Below, in pieces: positions 54,735 through 63,508 of a stretch of 64,000 bases of DNA. The notes below the pieces were generated by a model. It was not told the DNA's origin. It saw only the letters and a list, made by a program, of their open reading frames with translations, and ran no database searches. Location of the stretch: positions 682,001 to 746,000 of the forward strand of contig CAVYYF010000005.1 of the NCBI GenBank assembly GCA_963772675.1. The letters run 5' to 3'. The DNA is from JAKAGZ01 sp963772675 (lineage in GTDB: Bacteria; Bacteroidota; Ignavibacteria; Ignavibacteriales; Ignavibacteriaceae). Positions within the stretch are counted from its first letter, which is position 1. The number at the start of each line of letters is the position of its first letter. A program made the position numbers and the translations under genes.

Positions 54735-54842
54735 GATCGCCTCCTTGAGTTATGTATAGTGTATATATTATTCAGCGTAAGGTAAGTTATATATCTACGC
54801 TTTTTGAAGTAAATTTTATCCCCCAATATTATGAATAAAATT

Positions 54843-57800
54843 TCATTTCCCCGGTTTTAATATTATGCCCTTATTTTGATGCCCGCTAATTTTTACAGAA
54901 ACAGGCTCTTTAAAATAAAGATGTTTTACATAATTTGTTTCATTAATAGCATTTTGTTGCAGAAGCCAATCCCAGTTTATAAAACCCATATGTGTGAACG
55001 TATTTACAGTAAAATAACCTACTCTGAAAGAGGTAATATTCTGGAAAAAATGTGACCCCTGGGAGGGAGTTACATTCATATCCTTAAATCCGCCTTCGAC
55101 AATAGTGACAGCGCCGGAAATCTGATCCCAGGTAACCGGAATTCCGAGCCATGGGTCAAGGGAGCCCCATCTGCCGACTCCAATCAAAATGTAAGGTCTT
55201 TTCTCGTTTATCAACTTTGAGTTTAGTGCACTAACTTCAAGAGCAGTTTCCTTTCCTTTTGATCTGTCGAATTTATTTATGTCTACAAAAACAATATCGT
55301 GAATGTCTGTGATAACACCGTTACCAAGCACCTGTGTACTCTGGCAAATTAAATTCTCTTCAGAGGTATCATCAAATTGTAATTCAACATTTTCCCTGTG
55401 AATAACAAGCGGTCTCATTTGAAGCATTGCAAATTCTTTTTTATGTCCTTCTTCTACAGAGAGGTCCACAGCAAATTCAATTTCAACGGGAGTTCCCATA
55501 CCCCACGTGCCGATGTTTAAAAGCAGGTCAAGAATTTCCGGTAGAGGGAAAATACCATGCTTTAAGATCGGTGCAAACGTTACTACTCTCATTCCATCTC
55601 GCGAAGTTCCATCGTAAACCGCTTCATTTTCCGGCGAATATGTTGAAGCAACAGAATAAAGTGTATTATCTTCTTCTGCACAATGGAGGTCGTATTTTTT
55701 TACGAGTACATCTGTAGTTTCATGTACATCCGATTCAAGATGTCCTTTTATATCCAGAGCAAAGAAATATTGTTGAGCATTTTTGATTGTTTCTCTTGTA
55801 GAGAAAAATTGCAGCAAGTGTTTAGGATATTTTGGACTGAACCTTATAGTGTTACCGCCTTCCACAACTGTTTTGCCAAGTCCTAATGCAACCTGTGCAA
55901 TTCCGTCGGAAGATTTTTGCGGGGGGACTGGATAAAAATTAAATGACTTAGCTACTCCTGAAAAATCCGGATAAAATCTTCCGTTCTTTTCTGTCCCAAC
56001 CAGCCTTTGAATGATGACGGCCATTTTTTCTTCTTCCAGCCTGTAAGAAGTGGCTTTCATATAATCTTTAGCCTTCCTGTGAAAGGTTGATGCGTAAACG
56101 CTTTTGATACACTGCAGCAGCTCTTTGAGTCTTATGTTTTTATCGGGATTGCTGTTCGGGATAATGTAGGTCTGGTATACTCCTGCAAAAGGCTGGAACT
56201 GGGAATCTTCAAGCAAACTTGATGATCTTACAGCAAGAGGACCCTTTACTAATTCCAGGAATTCAGAAAGTCTGTTTGAAATATCCTGGGGGAAGTTAGT
56301 CGATTCAATAAATTTATGAGTTATTTTCAAATCATCATTTTCGTTTAAGGCGAAGTACTCAAGATGATTTTTTTCAATAAAATAATCGAAAACATCTGTA
56401 GCGATTACAATGGCAGAAGGAACGAATATCTCGATGTCTTCAAATTTATTTCGGATGTTGTAATTTATAATCAACGTGTTGATAAACCCAAGACCGCGTG
56501 CTTTTCCACCAAGTGAACCCCACCCGATTCGCGCGAAGCTATTTTTCGGATCGAAATTGTCTTTGTCAAAATCAGTTATAACACCTCGTTGACGCGCTTC
56601 CAGATAATCTTTTAGTGAGCCGATTATCAAATCACGAAGGTCTTGTACTGATTTAAAATCGGAAACTTTAGCCGGGCGAAGTTTATGAGCCAGCCAGAAT
56701 TCAGTTCTTGCTTTCAGCCATTTTGAAAAATGGTTACCTTTCCCATGATAAATAATACTTTCATCAGGAACGGTTTTTAAAAGTTCCATCATTTCTTTAA
56801 GGTTACGTGCTCTTGCAACTTCTTTTCCGTCGGGTAATAGAAAAACAAAATCACCAAATCCGAAATTATCCAGCATAAAATCGCGTAAATCGTGAAGTAA
56901 AGTCGGTGAACCCTTTAAAAGAAAAGATGCCCCTACATCCTGGGCTTTGCTCATATATTCTGCATTACTGGATTGAAGCAATATAGGAATATCTTTTTGT
57001 TTTGCTTTAACATTCTGTGCAAACTTAATTCCCGCTTCAGGATCTTTTTCACCCTTGTGTTTAAAATTTACATCCAGGATAATTCCAAGGATATAACCTT
57101 CATATTTTTCATAATAACTCCATGCCTCTTCGTAATTTGTACATAATAAAATTTTTGGACGCGCGCGCATCCTTAAAAACCTGTGCGTTAAGTTCACTCC
57201 TTCGGCTATGAGTCTTTGCGACTGCTTAAAAATTTCAGTATAAATCAGGGGGAGGTAGGAAGAATAGAATTTTACATTATCTTCAACAAGAATAATAGTT
57301 TGCACACCGGCATTTTTTATATCATTCTCAACATTTAACCTGTCTTCCATGTATTTGATGATTCCTATCAGAAGATGATAATCACCCTGCCAGATAAAAA
57401 TCCTTTCGAATATCGAGGTATCGTATTGTGTAACCAATTCTTTCCTTTCGCGATTGTCGTAAGCCAGAAGGATTATTGGTGTGTTTATCCCGGCTTCACG
57501 AACCATATGAGCAAACCTGACTACATGCATATCTTCAATATGCAGTGTGGTGAGAATTAGATCATAGTTATCTTCGTTCATTGCAATTTCAATGGCTTCT
57601 TTGCCATTTGTAACGTGGGTTATTTCAGGGGAGTGGCTAAGATTTAAATTCTGATATTCCTGTCTGATAAGCTCGTACAATCTTCCATCTTCTTCGAACA
57701 GGTAATTATCATAAATGCTTGAAACCAGGATTATTTCCCTGATCTTGAAGTGCATCAGTTTCTGGAATTTTTTTATCCTGTGACCGAAAATCTCATCAGT

Positions 57801-57854
57801 ATCTATCTGATGAATTTTTTCCATTTCAAAGCCATTTTTAATGTGGGAATTCAC
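54843..57854 (-). CDS. Receiver-like/PEP-synthase-type ATP-grasp fusion protein (paralogue A, 1003 aa)
   Basis: It has the same order as paralogue B: a degenerate receiver where Thr103 in ILTTLHIEDM is in place of the phospho-Asp, a second receiver with LVEDN, Asp261 in GIILDVNF and a lysine in FLLKGSP, then the PPDK_N domain (GWGSLGGKARGLGF, LAVRSSSLLEDS, LLQMRPLVI) and the C-terminal unit with GVGRWGSLDPWLGIPV and SQGSHFFQNITSF. Both end KPG or KPGGN. No phospho-histidine or PEP-binding domain is present. It follows GDH-A by 98 bases. The start could also be Met11. Function is not established; a signal-dependent ATP-grasp regulator is an inference. Confidence 0.82.
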   Translation of the reverse strand: MNSHIKNGFEMEKIHQIDTDEIFGHRIKKFQKLMHFKIREIILVSSIYDNYLFEEDGRLYELIRQEYQNLNLSHSPEITHVTNGKEAIEIAMNEDNYDLILTTLHIEDMHVVRFAHMVREAGINTPIILLAYDNRERKELVTQYDTSIFERIFIWQGDYHLLIGIIKYMEDRLNVENDIKNAGVQTIILVEDNVKFYSSYLPLIYTEIFKQSQRLIAEGVNLTHRFLRMRARPKILLCTNYEEAWSYYEKYEGYILGIILDVNFKHKGEKDPEAGIKFAQNVKAKQKDIPILLQSSNAEYMSKAQDVGASFLLKGSPTLLHDLRDFMLDNFGFGDFVFLLPDGKEVARARNLKEMMELLKTVPDESIIYHGKGNHFSKWLKARTEFWLAHKLRPAKVSDFKSVQDLRDLIIGSLKDYLEARQRGVITDFDKDNFDPKNSFARIGWGSLGGKARGLGFINTLIINYNIRNKFEDIEIFVPSAIVIATDVFDYFIEKNHLEYFALNENDDLKITHKFIESTNFPQDISNRLSEFLELVKGPLAVRSSSLLEDSQFQPFAGVYQTYIIPNSNPDKNIRLKELLQCIKSVYASTFHRKAKDYMKATSYRLEEEKMAVIIQRLVGTEKNGRFYPDFSGVAKSFNFYPVPPQKSSDGIAQVALGLGKTVVEGGNTIRFSPKYPKHLLQFFSTRETIKNAQQYFFALDIKGHLESDVHETTDVLVKKYDLHCAEEDNTLYSVASTYSPENEAVYDGTSRDGMRVVTFAPILKHGIFPLPEILDLLLNIGTWGMGTPVEIEFAVDLSVEEGHKKEFAMLQMRPLVIHRENVELQFDDTSEENLICQSTQVLGNGVITDIHDIVFVDINKFDRSKGKETALEVSALNSKLINEKRPYILIGVGRWGSLDPWLGIPVTWDQISGAVTIVEGGFKDMNVTPSQGSHFFQNITSFRVGYFTVNTFTHMGFINWDWLLQQNAINETNYVKHLYFKEPVSVKISGHQNKGIILKPGK

Positions 57855-57952
57855 AGCTAGTGTACTATAAAAAGAAAATTTAAGTAATTTTTAAAATTCG
57901 CAAATAATAAGACTCATATTGTGAGACTGAATTTACTGCGTTTTTGAAAGTA

Positions 57953-59293
57953 TTAAACCAGACCCTGGTCGATCATTGCATCTGCTACTTTCAGAAAACC
58001 AGCAATGTTTGCGCCATTAACATAGTTGCCGGGTGTTCCGTATTTTTCAGCAGTTGTTACACAGGTGTTATGAATTCTTACCATAATCTCGTGTAATCTT
58101 TTATCAACTTCTTCCTTTGACCAGGGCAAACGCATGCTGTCCTGTGACATTTCAAGGCCTGAAGTAGCGACCCCACCTGCATTTGCTGCTTTGCCCGGTG
58201 CAAACAGAATACCGGCCTGTGTAAATATCTTATAAGCATCAAATGTAGTAGGCATATTTGCACCTTCGCAAACACAGATGCAGCTGTTCTTTAAAAGTTC
58301 CTTTGCATCATCTGCATTCAGTTCATTTTGTGTTGCGCATGGCATCGCAACATCAACCTTTATTCCCCAGGGGTGTTTGCCTTCATAAAATTCAACCTTA
58401 AATTTATCAGCATAATCTTTTACCCTGTCGTTACCACTTGACCGCAACTTTAACATATAATCTACCTTTTCTCCACGGATTCCATTCTTGTCATAGACAA
58501 ATCCATCGGGACCGGAAAGTGTAACAACTTTTCCTCCAAGCTGATTTATTTTTTGCACTGCGCCCCATGCGACATTTCCAAACCCGGAAACCGCAAAGGT
58601 TTTTCCTTCCACATCGTATCCTTTAGTTCGAAGCATTTCCTGTGCAAAATAAACTGCACCAAACCCGGTAGCTTCAGGGCGTATCAGTGAACCGCCCCAG
58701 TTCAAACCTTTCCCTGTAAGAACCCCGGTAAATTCATTTTTTAATCTTTTGTATTGACCAAATAGAAATCCGATTTCTCTTGTGCCAACCCCGATGTCAC
58801 CCGCTGGCACATCAGTGTTAGGACCAATGTGTCTGTATAATTCAGTCATAAAGCTCTGGCAGAACCGCATTACCTCATTTTCACTTTTACCTTTTACATC
58901 GAAATCAGAACCCCCCTTACCACCGCCCATCGGCAAAGTTGTTAGACTGTTTTTAAATACCTGCTCAAAAGCCAGAAACTTTAAGATTCCTAACGTCACT
59001 GATGAGTGAAATCTCAATCCGCCTTTGTATGGACCAATTGCACTGTTCATTTCAATTCTATAACCACGGTTAATGTGTATTTCTCCCTGATCATCCATCC
59101 AGGGCACTCTGAAAATTATTATCCTTTCAGGTTCAACCATTCTTTCTAAAATTTTAGCAGAACGATATTCGGGATGACGATCTAAAACAAGACTAAGTGA
59201 ATCAACAACTTCCTCAACTGCCTGGTGAAATTCCGGTTCATTCATATTTTGAGCTTTTACTTTAGCTACCAGGGTTTTGGTATATTCGGACAT
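57953..59293 (-). CDS. Glutamate dehydrogenase, GdhA family (GDH-A)
   Basis: The 446-residue protein has the same catalytic half as GDH-B (GPYKGGLRFHSSV, LPMGGGKGGSDFD, NTDVPAGDIGVGTREIG, LTGKGLNWGGSLIRPEATGFG). Its Rossmann part starts FAVSGFGNVAWGAVQKINQLGGKVVTLSGPDG, which is closer to clostridial and Bacteroides GDHs. The cofactor preference may therefore differ from GDH-B. It is the first gene in the minus-strand cluster, behind the 331-base divergent region shared with the M24 gene. The start at 59293 is preceded by AAGAGGTCAG. Confidence 0.92.
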   Translation of the reverse strand: MSEYTKTLVAKVKAQNMNEPEFHQAVEEVVDSLSLVLDRHPEYRSAKILERMVEPERIIIFRVPWMDDQGEIHINRGYRIEMNSAIGPYKGGLRFHSSVTLGILKFLAFEQVFKNSLTTLPMGGGKGGSDFDVKGKSENEVMRFCQSFMTELYRHIGPNTDVPAGDIGVGTREIGFLFGQYKRLKNEFTGVLTGKGLNWGGSLIRPEATGFGAVYFAQEMLRTKGYDVEGKTFAVSGFGNVAWGAVQKINQLGGKVVTLSGPDGFVYDKNGIRGEKVDYMLKLRSSGNDRVKDYADKFKVEFYEGKHPWGIKVDVAMPCATQNELNADDAKELLKNSCICVCEGANMPTTFDAYKIFTQAGILFAPGKAANAGGVATSGLEMSQDSMRLPWSKEEVDKRLHEIMVRIHNTCVTTAEKYGTPGNYVNGANIAGFLKVADAMIDQGLV

Positions 59294-59625
59294 ACTGACC
59301 TCTTATAAATAAATATTTTTAATTTTCACTATTAAAGGTGAGATTCTTGATGATTTATTTGCGGACAAGTGAACTCGAATTAACATTGTAGAAATTACCA
59401 ACAGGAATTCTCAATAAATGTACTATCAAAATTAGCGATTAATTATCTAAAGTTCATCAAACAAAATTTAATTATTAAGTATTTTCCAGCAGACTAAATG
59501 TTGTTTTTAATAAAAACACAGGGGATTTTGGAAAATATAAAAAAGCCTGTTTCTGGTATGTTTTAGCCATATTTAATAGATTTGGTATAGTTCTAATTTT
59601 AACCTGAAATTCAGAGAGATTTCAA
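59294..59625. promoter_or_regulatory. Divergent intergenic region between GDH-A and the M24 peptidase
   Basis: This 332-base AT-rich stretch must hold the start signals of the minus-strand dehydrogenase cluster and of the plus-strand peptidase. I see no strong inverted repeat or riboswitch. A TTTGGTATAG stretch near 59581 could be part of the plus-strand promoter. Confidence 0.35.
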
Positions 59626-60816
59626 ATGGACAACAAAATTATTCTTGAGAAAGTTGAGCAGGCGATAGGCATTTTGAAGGAAAAAGACATTGATATGTGG
59701 ATCACTTTCGCACGTGAAAGTTCAATAATGCCTGATCCTGTTATGGAAATTATTATCGGAAGAAACAGTACATGGGAATCTGCATTTATAATATGTGAGG
59801 ACGGTGATACGACTGCCATAGTCGGTGAAATGGAAAAAGAAAATTTTGCAGGAAAAAGCGGTTTTAGAAACGTAACCGGGTATGTTAAATCTTTCAGTCC
59901 TTCGCTTCTGGATTACCTGAAGAAAAAAAATCCGAAAAACATAGCAGTAAATTATTCTCAAAATTCTGTGCTTGCTGATGGACTAACACACGGATTTTAT
60001 TTAAAGATTTTGGACTACTTAAAAGGATCAGGTTTTGAGAATAAATTAATTTCCGCGGAAGAAATTATTTCCGCTTTGAAAGGAAGAAAATCTGCAACCG
60101 AAATTTCAATTATGACAGAAGCTGTTGATAAAACTCTTGACATATTTGATCAAGTAACAGGATTTATAAAACCAGGGAAATCAGAAAAAGAGATCGCTTC
60201 ATTTGTAAAATCGATAATGCAGGAAAAAGGATTTGAACCTGCATGGGAAGAAGAAACTTGTCCGGCTGTTTTCACCGGGCCAGATACACAAAGTGCGCAT
60301 TCAGGTCCGACAGACAGAAAAGTTGAGAGGGGACATCTCGTTAATATGGATTTTGGAATTCTTTACAAAGGATATTGTTCTGATCTGCAAAGGACATGGT
60401 ACGTTTTAAAAGATGGGGAAGACAAAGCTCCAGCTGAAGTACAAAAAGGATTTGAAGTGATCCGTGATGCCATTCAAAATGTTGCTCATAATCTTAAACC
60501 CGGAGTAGCCGGCTGCGATATGGATGACATTGCACGCAACTATATTGTTGAGCAGGGTTACGAAGAATTTCCTCATGGACTTGGACACCAGGTTGGCAGA
60601 AGAGTGCACGACGGTGGCTGCGGATTATTTCCTCGCTGGGAAAAATATGGAAATGCTCCTTTTATGAAAGTTGAGGAGAATCAGATTTTTACAATTGAAC
60701 CCAGATTAACTGTTAAGGGTTACGGCACTTCAACACTGGAAGAGGAAGTTATCGTTAAAAAGGAGGGAGCGGAATTTATTTCAAAACCCCAGAAAGAACT
60801 AATATTAATTAAATAA
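59626..60816 (+). CDS. M24 family metallopeptidase (Xaa-Pro aminopeptidase-like)
   Basis: The 396-residue protein has an N-terminal creatinase-like domain and a pita-bread C-terminal domain from about residue 155. Metal ligands are visible in HLVNMDFGILYKGYCSDLQRTWY (two Asp), EEFPHGLGHQVGRRVHDGG (His), QIFTIEPRL (Glu) and STLEEEVIV (Glu). The family releases N-terminal residues before proline in peptides. It is full length and cytosolic. A palindromic repeat lies downstream, shared with the convergent aat gene. Confidence 0.9.
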   Translation: MDNKIILEKVEQAIGILKEKDIDMWITFARESSIMPDPVMEIIIGRNSTWESAFIICEDGDTTAIVGEMEKENFAGKSGFRNVTGYVKSFSPSLLDYLKKKNPKNIAVNYSQNSVLADGLTHGFYLKILDYLKGSGFENKLISAEEIISALKGRKSATEISIMTEAVDKTLDIFDQVTGFIKPGKSEKEIASFVKSIMQEKGFEPAWEEETCPAVFTGPDTQSAHSGPTDRKVERGHLVNMDFGILYKGYCSDLQRTWYVLKDGEDKAPAEVQKGFEVIRDAIQNVAHNLKPGVAGCDMDDIARNYIVEQGYEEFPHGLGHQVGRRVHDGGCGLFPRWEKYGNAPFMKVEENQIFTIEPRLTVKGYGTSTLEEEVIVKKEGAEFISKPQKELILIK

Positions 60817-60820
60817 TTCC

Positions 60821-60848
60821 GTAGGGACAAGGCATGCCTTGTCCCTAC
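60821..60848. terminator. Perfect 28-base palindrome between convergent M24 and aat genes
   Basis: GTAGGGACAAGGCA (60821-60834) is followed by its exact complement (60835-60848) without any spacer. It lies between the two stop codons (60816 and 60850) and may serve as a bidirectional terminator. It may also be a dispersed repeat like 34317-34365. Confidence 0.65.
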
Positions 60849-60849
60849 T

Positions 60850-61449
60850 TTAAAATTGGCAATTCCTTTTATAACATTTCAGCAGCAGTCTATTAAATTT
60901 TTCAAAAGAGATTTCTTTTGCTCCAAACATCTTTAAATGGGGAGTCATATACTGGACATCAAGCATTGCGAATCCTTTTTCATTCAGATGTTCCAGTAAT
61001 TTTGCTAGCGCTGCTTTTGAAGCCTGAGTCACTTTTGAAAACATAGATTCACCGAAAAAAGCTCCGCTGTATGATATTCCATATAAACCACCAACCAGTT
61101 TCCCATTTTGCCAGGTCTCAACTGTGTGAACAAATCCGCGTTTTTGTAATTCAGTATAAGCCCTAATTAACCTGTCGGATATCCAGGTTTCATTACGATC
61201 AGCACAGCCTTTTACGATCGAAATAAAATCATGATCGTATCTGAATTCAAATAAATTTTCTTTTAATATTTTTTTAAGGGTACGGGGAATGTTGTAGTTA
61301 TCAAGGGGAATAATTGTGCGGACTTCCGGCAGGTACCAGTTTATCTCGCCTGTAATTTCATCTGCCATCGGGAAAGCACCTCGCGAGTAGAGGCGGATCA
61401 TATTGTCCGGTTCAAGCCATTTTTCTTTGTTAATTGTCTTTTCTTTCAT
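60850..61449 (-). CDS. aat: Leucyl/phenylalanyl-tRNA-protein transferase
   Basis: The protein matches Aat: MIRLYSRGAFPMADEITGEINWYLPEVRTIIPLDNYNIPRTLKK, then CADRNETWISDRLIRAYTELQKRGFVHTVETWQNGKLVGGLYGIS, GESMFSKVTQASKAAL and LDVQYMTPHLKMFGAKEI. It adds Leu or Phe to proteins with N-terminal Arg or Lys for N-end-rule degradation. The start ATG at 61449 fits the family better than the longer form starting at 61497, which would overlap the upstream gene. It is 199 residues in the short form. It lies behind the deiminase-like gene and might share its transcript. Confidence 0.92.
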   Translation of the reverse strand: MKEKTINKEKWLEPDNMIRLYSRGAFPMADEITGEINWYLPEVRTIIPLDNYNIPRTLKKILKENLFEFRYDHDFISIVKGCADRNETWISDRLIRAYTELQKRGFVHTVETWQNGKLVGGLYGISYSGAFFGESMFSKVTQASKAALAKLLEHLNEKGFAMLDVQYMTPHLKMFGAKEISFEKFNRLLLKCYKRNCQF

Positions 61450-61465
61450 GGAAAAAAGTTTATGT

Positions 61466-62287
61466 TCAAAAAACTTCGAGCACAAGACACTTAACACTTC
61501 CGCCGCCTTTCAGGAATTCGCTCATATCTGGTAATATCAAATTGTAGTTAAACTTTTTTATATTGTTCTGTAGCTCTTCCGATATCCCTTTCCCAAGGAA
61601 GACATTTTTTTCAACGACTACAAGATTGCAGCCAAGAACAGAATTATCTGTATCATTCGTTGTAATTACGTGTTGGAACCTAGCATAAATTTTTACGAGT
61701 GAATCTTCTGAAAATGCAGATTCATTTATAACTACTATGTCATCATTAAGGGGACCGAAACAAGTGTCGAGATGATAAAAATATGGGTCTGTCAATTCAA
61801 GCGTCGTAATTTTTTCTCCAATAATATCTTCTAGATAATCTTTAGCCATAGGATCTGAACGCTGGCCACAACCTAAAAAATATTTTGATTTTGAACGAAT
61901 AAGATCTCCTTCTCCTTCGAAAATGATATTCTCAGGAATATCAAAAATCTGGTATCCTTTTTCTCTAAAATATTTTTCGACTTTATCAGATTCGTGTTTT
62001 CTTTGGTGTGCTTTGAAATTTGCCTTAATAAAAATATCACCTTCAGAATAACCTGCGTTGCTGGTGTATATCATATCAGGCAAACCCTTAACTGGCAGAA
62101 TCTCTATAACTTCAACCCCTGTTTTTTTAAATGAATCCTTTATCGAATTATACTGCTGCAGCGCGTTTTTTTTATCTACTCTAATCTTAGGATTCATCCA
62201 GGGATTGATCGAGTACTCAATATCAAAAAAGTCAGGCGGACACATTACTATCTTCTTTGACGGCAAATTAGTACCTCTGAATAACAT
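61466..62287 (-). CDS. Dimethylarginine dimethylaminohydrolase/arginine deiminase-like amidinohydrolase
   Basis: The 273-residue protein has the guanidino-modifying enzyme fold: IFEGEGDLI (Glu/Asp residues, around 124-128), DPYFYHLDTCFGPL with His172, and GGGSVKC with Cys267 as the nucleophile near the C-terminus. Relatives include DDAH, arginine deiminase and cyanobacterial arginine dihydrolases. The substrate is probably arginine or a methylarginine. The carbamate kinase and ornithine carbamoyltransferase genes on the other side of the gap make arginine deimination attractive, but this is inferred. Confidence 0.85.
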   Translation of the reverse strand: MLFRGTNLPSKKIVMCPPDFFDIEYSINPWMNPKIRVDKKNALQQYNSIKDSFKKTGVEVIEILPVKGLPDMIYTSNAGYSEGDIFIKANFKAHQRKHESDKVEKYFREKGYQIFDIPENIIFEGEGDLIRSKSKYFLGCGQRSDPMAKDYLEDIIGEKITTLELTDPYFYHLDTCFGPLNDDIVVINESAFSEDSLVKIYARFQHVITTNDTDNSVLGCNLVVVEKNVFLGKGISEELQNNIKKFNYNLILPDMSEFLKGGGSVKCLVLEVF

Positions 62288-62545
62288 TAAAAAAGATGTA
62301 GCCGTAGAAAATAAGTAAATTTCTTTCCTTTTTCACAGCAATATAAATTGTAGCGTTGTATATTATCTTTATTATATGAAAACCTGTACCATTTCAATTT
62401 TTTTTAATTCTAAATGTCAGTAAATTTAAAAGTGAAGATTTTAATACCTTTTTAGTGGGGAAATGGGAAAGATTGCAATCCTTGCGGGCACTTCACTTAT
62501 ATTTTCTTCTATATGATGTTCTTTATTGTAGGATGGTCTGGATTT

Positions 62546-63490
62546 ATGAAAAAACTTGTAGTTATTGCCCTGGGGGGAAATGCTCTTTTACGAGGAAGTG
62601 AGGTTGGCACTATACAGCAGCAGGATAAAAATGCTCATAACAGCTTTGAAAATCTTATAGACTTGTTCACTGATGGATACAATGTCGTAATAACTCATGG
62701 AAATGGACCCCAGGTTGGAAATATCTTTTTAAGAAATGATGCGGGACATAAAATCTATAAAATTCCTAAAATGCCGCTGGATATTTGTGTTGCTGATTCA
62801 CAGGGTGGAATAGGTTATATGTTGGAACGTGAGCTCAGGAATGTACTGATAGAAAAAAGGATCGAAAAGAATGTAATTACAGTTGTGACACAAGTCCTTG
62901 TTGATAAAGATGATCCCGCATTTCAGAACCCATCAAAGCCTGTGGGTGCATTTTTTCTGGAAGAAGAAGCTGACCTTCTAATGAAAAATCATAGCTGGAT
63001 ATTTAAAGAGGACGCGGGTAAGCGTGGCTGGAGAAGAGTTGTTGCCTCTCCTTATCCGAAAGAAATTCTGAATAAGAGCATAATAAAAAACCTTGCATCA
63101 AAAGGTAATATAGTTATTGCAGCGGGCGGCGGAGGGGTTCCGGTTTACCGGGACAAGAATAAACTTCTGCATGGGATTGAGGCTGTAATAGATAAAGACC
63201 TTGCTTCTGCATTAATGGCATTAGAAATAGGGGCGGATGCATTATATATGATAACTGATGTTCCGAAAGTTTATATTAATTTTAATAAACCAGATCAAAA
63301 AGCACTGGATGTTATTACTGTTAAAGAAGCAGAGGAATATCTTAACTCAGGCGAATTCGGTGAAGGTAGCATGGAACCTAAAATACGCGCCGCAATAGAA
63401 TTTTTGAAGCACGGAGGTAAGGAAACTATAATAACTGATTCTGCGCGATTAAATAATCCCGAAAGCGGAACCAGGATTGTTTTAAATTGA
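62546..63490 (+). CDS. arcC: Carbamate kinase
   Basis: From ATG 62546 the 314-residue protein starts KKLVVIALGGNALLRGSE, and has NVVITHGNGPQVGNIFLRND, IAAGGGGVPVY, DALYMITDVPKVYINF and GEFGEGSMEPKIRAAIEF, the carbamate kinase signature. It converts carbamoyl phosphate and ADP to ATP, ammonium and CO2. An earlier ATG at 62513 lacks conserved residues. It is followed by ornithine carbamoyltransferase after 18 bases, so it fits an arginine deiminase operon. Upstream 62288-62545 (258 bases) shows nothing clear. Confidence 0.93.
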   Translation: MKKLVVIALGGNALLRGSEVGTIQQQDKNAHNSFENLIDLFTDGYNVVITHGNGPQVGNIFLRNDAGHKIYKIPKMPLDICVADSQGGIGYMLERELRNVLIEKRIEKNVITVVTQVLVDKDDPAFQNPSKPVGAFFLEEEADLLMKNHSWIFKEDAGKRGWRRVVASPYPKEILNKSIIKNLASKGNIVIAAGGGGVPVYRDKNKLLHGIEAVIDKDLASALMALEIGADALYMITDVPKVYINFNKPDQKALDVITVKEAEEYLNSGEFGEGSMEPKIRAAIEFLKHGGKETIITDSARLNNPESGTRIVLN

Positions 63491-63508
63491 ATAAATTAAG
63501 AGGACTAT

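Noticed and set aside
50252..57854. PEP synthase or pyruvate phosphate dikinase
   Set aside because: Only the ATP-grasp domain is present. The phospho-histidine and PEP/pyruvate domains needed for the reaction are absent, and receiver domains are added.
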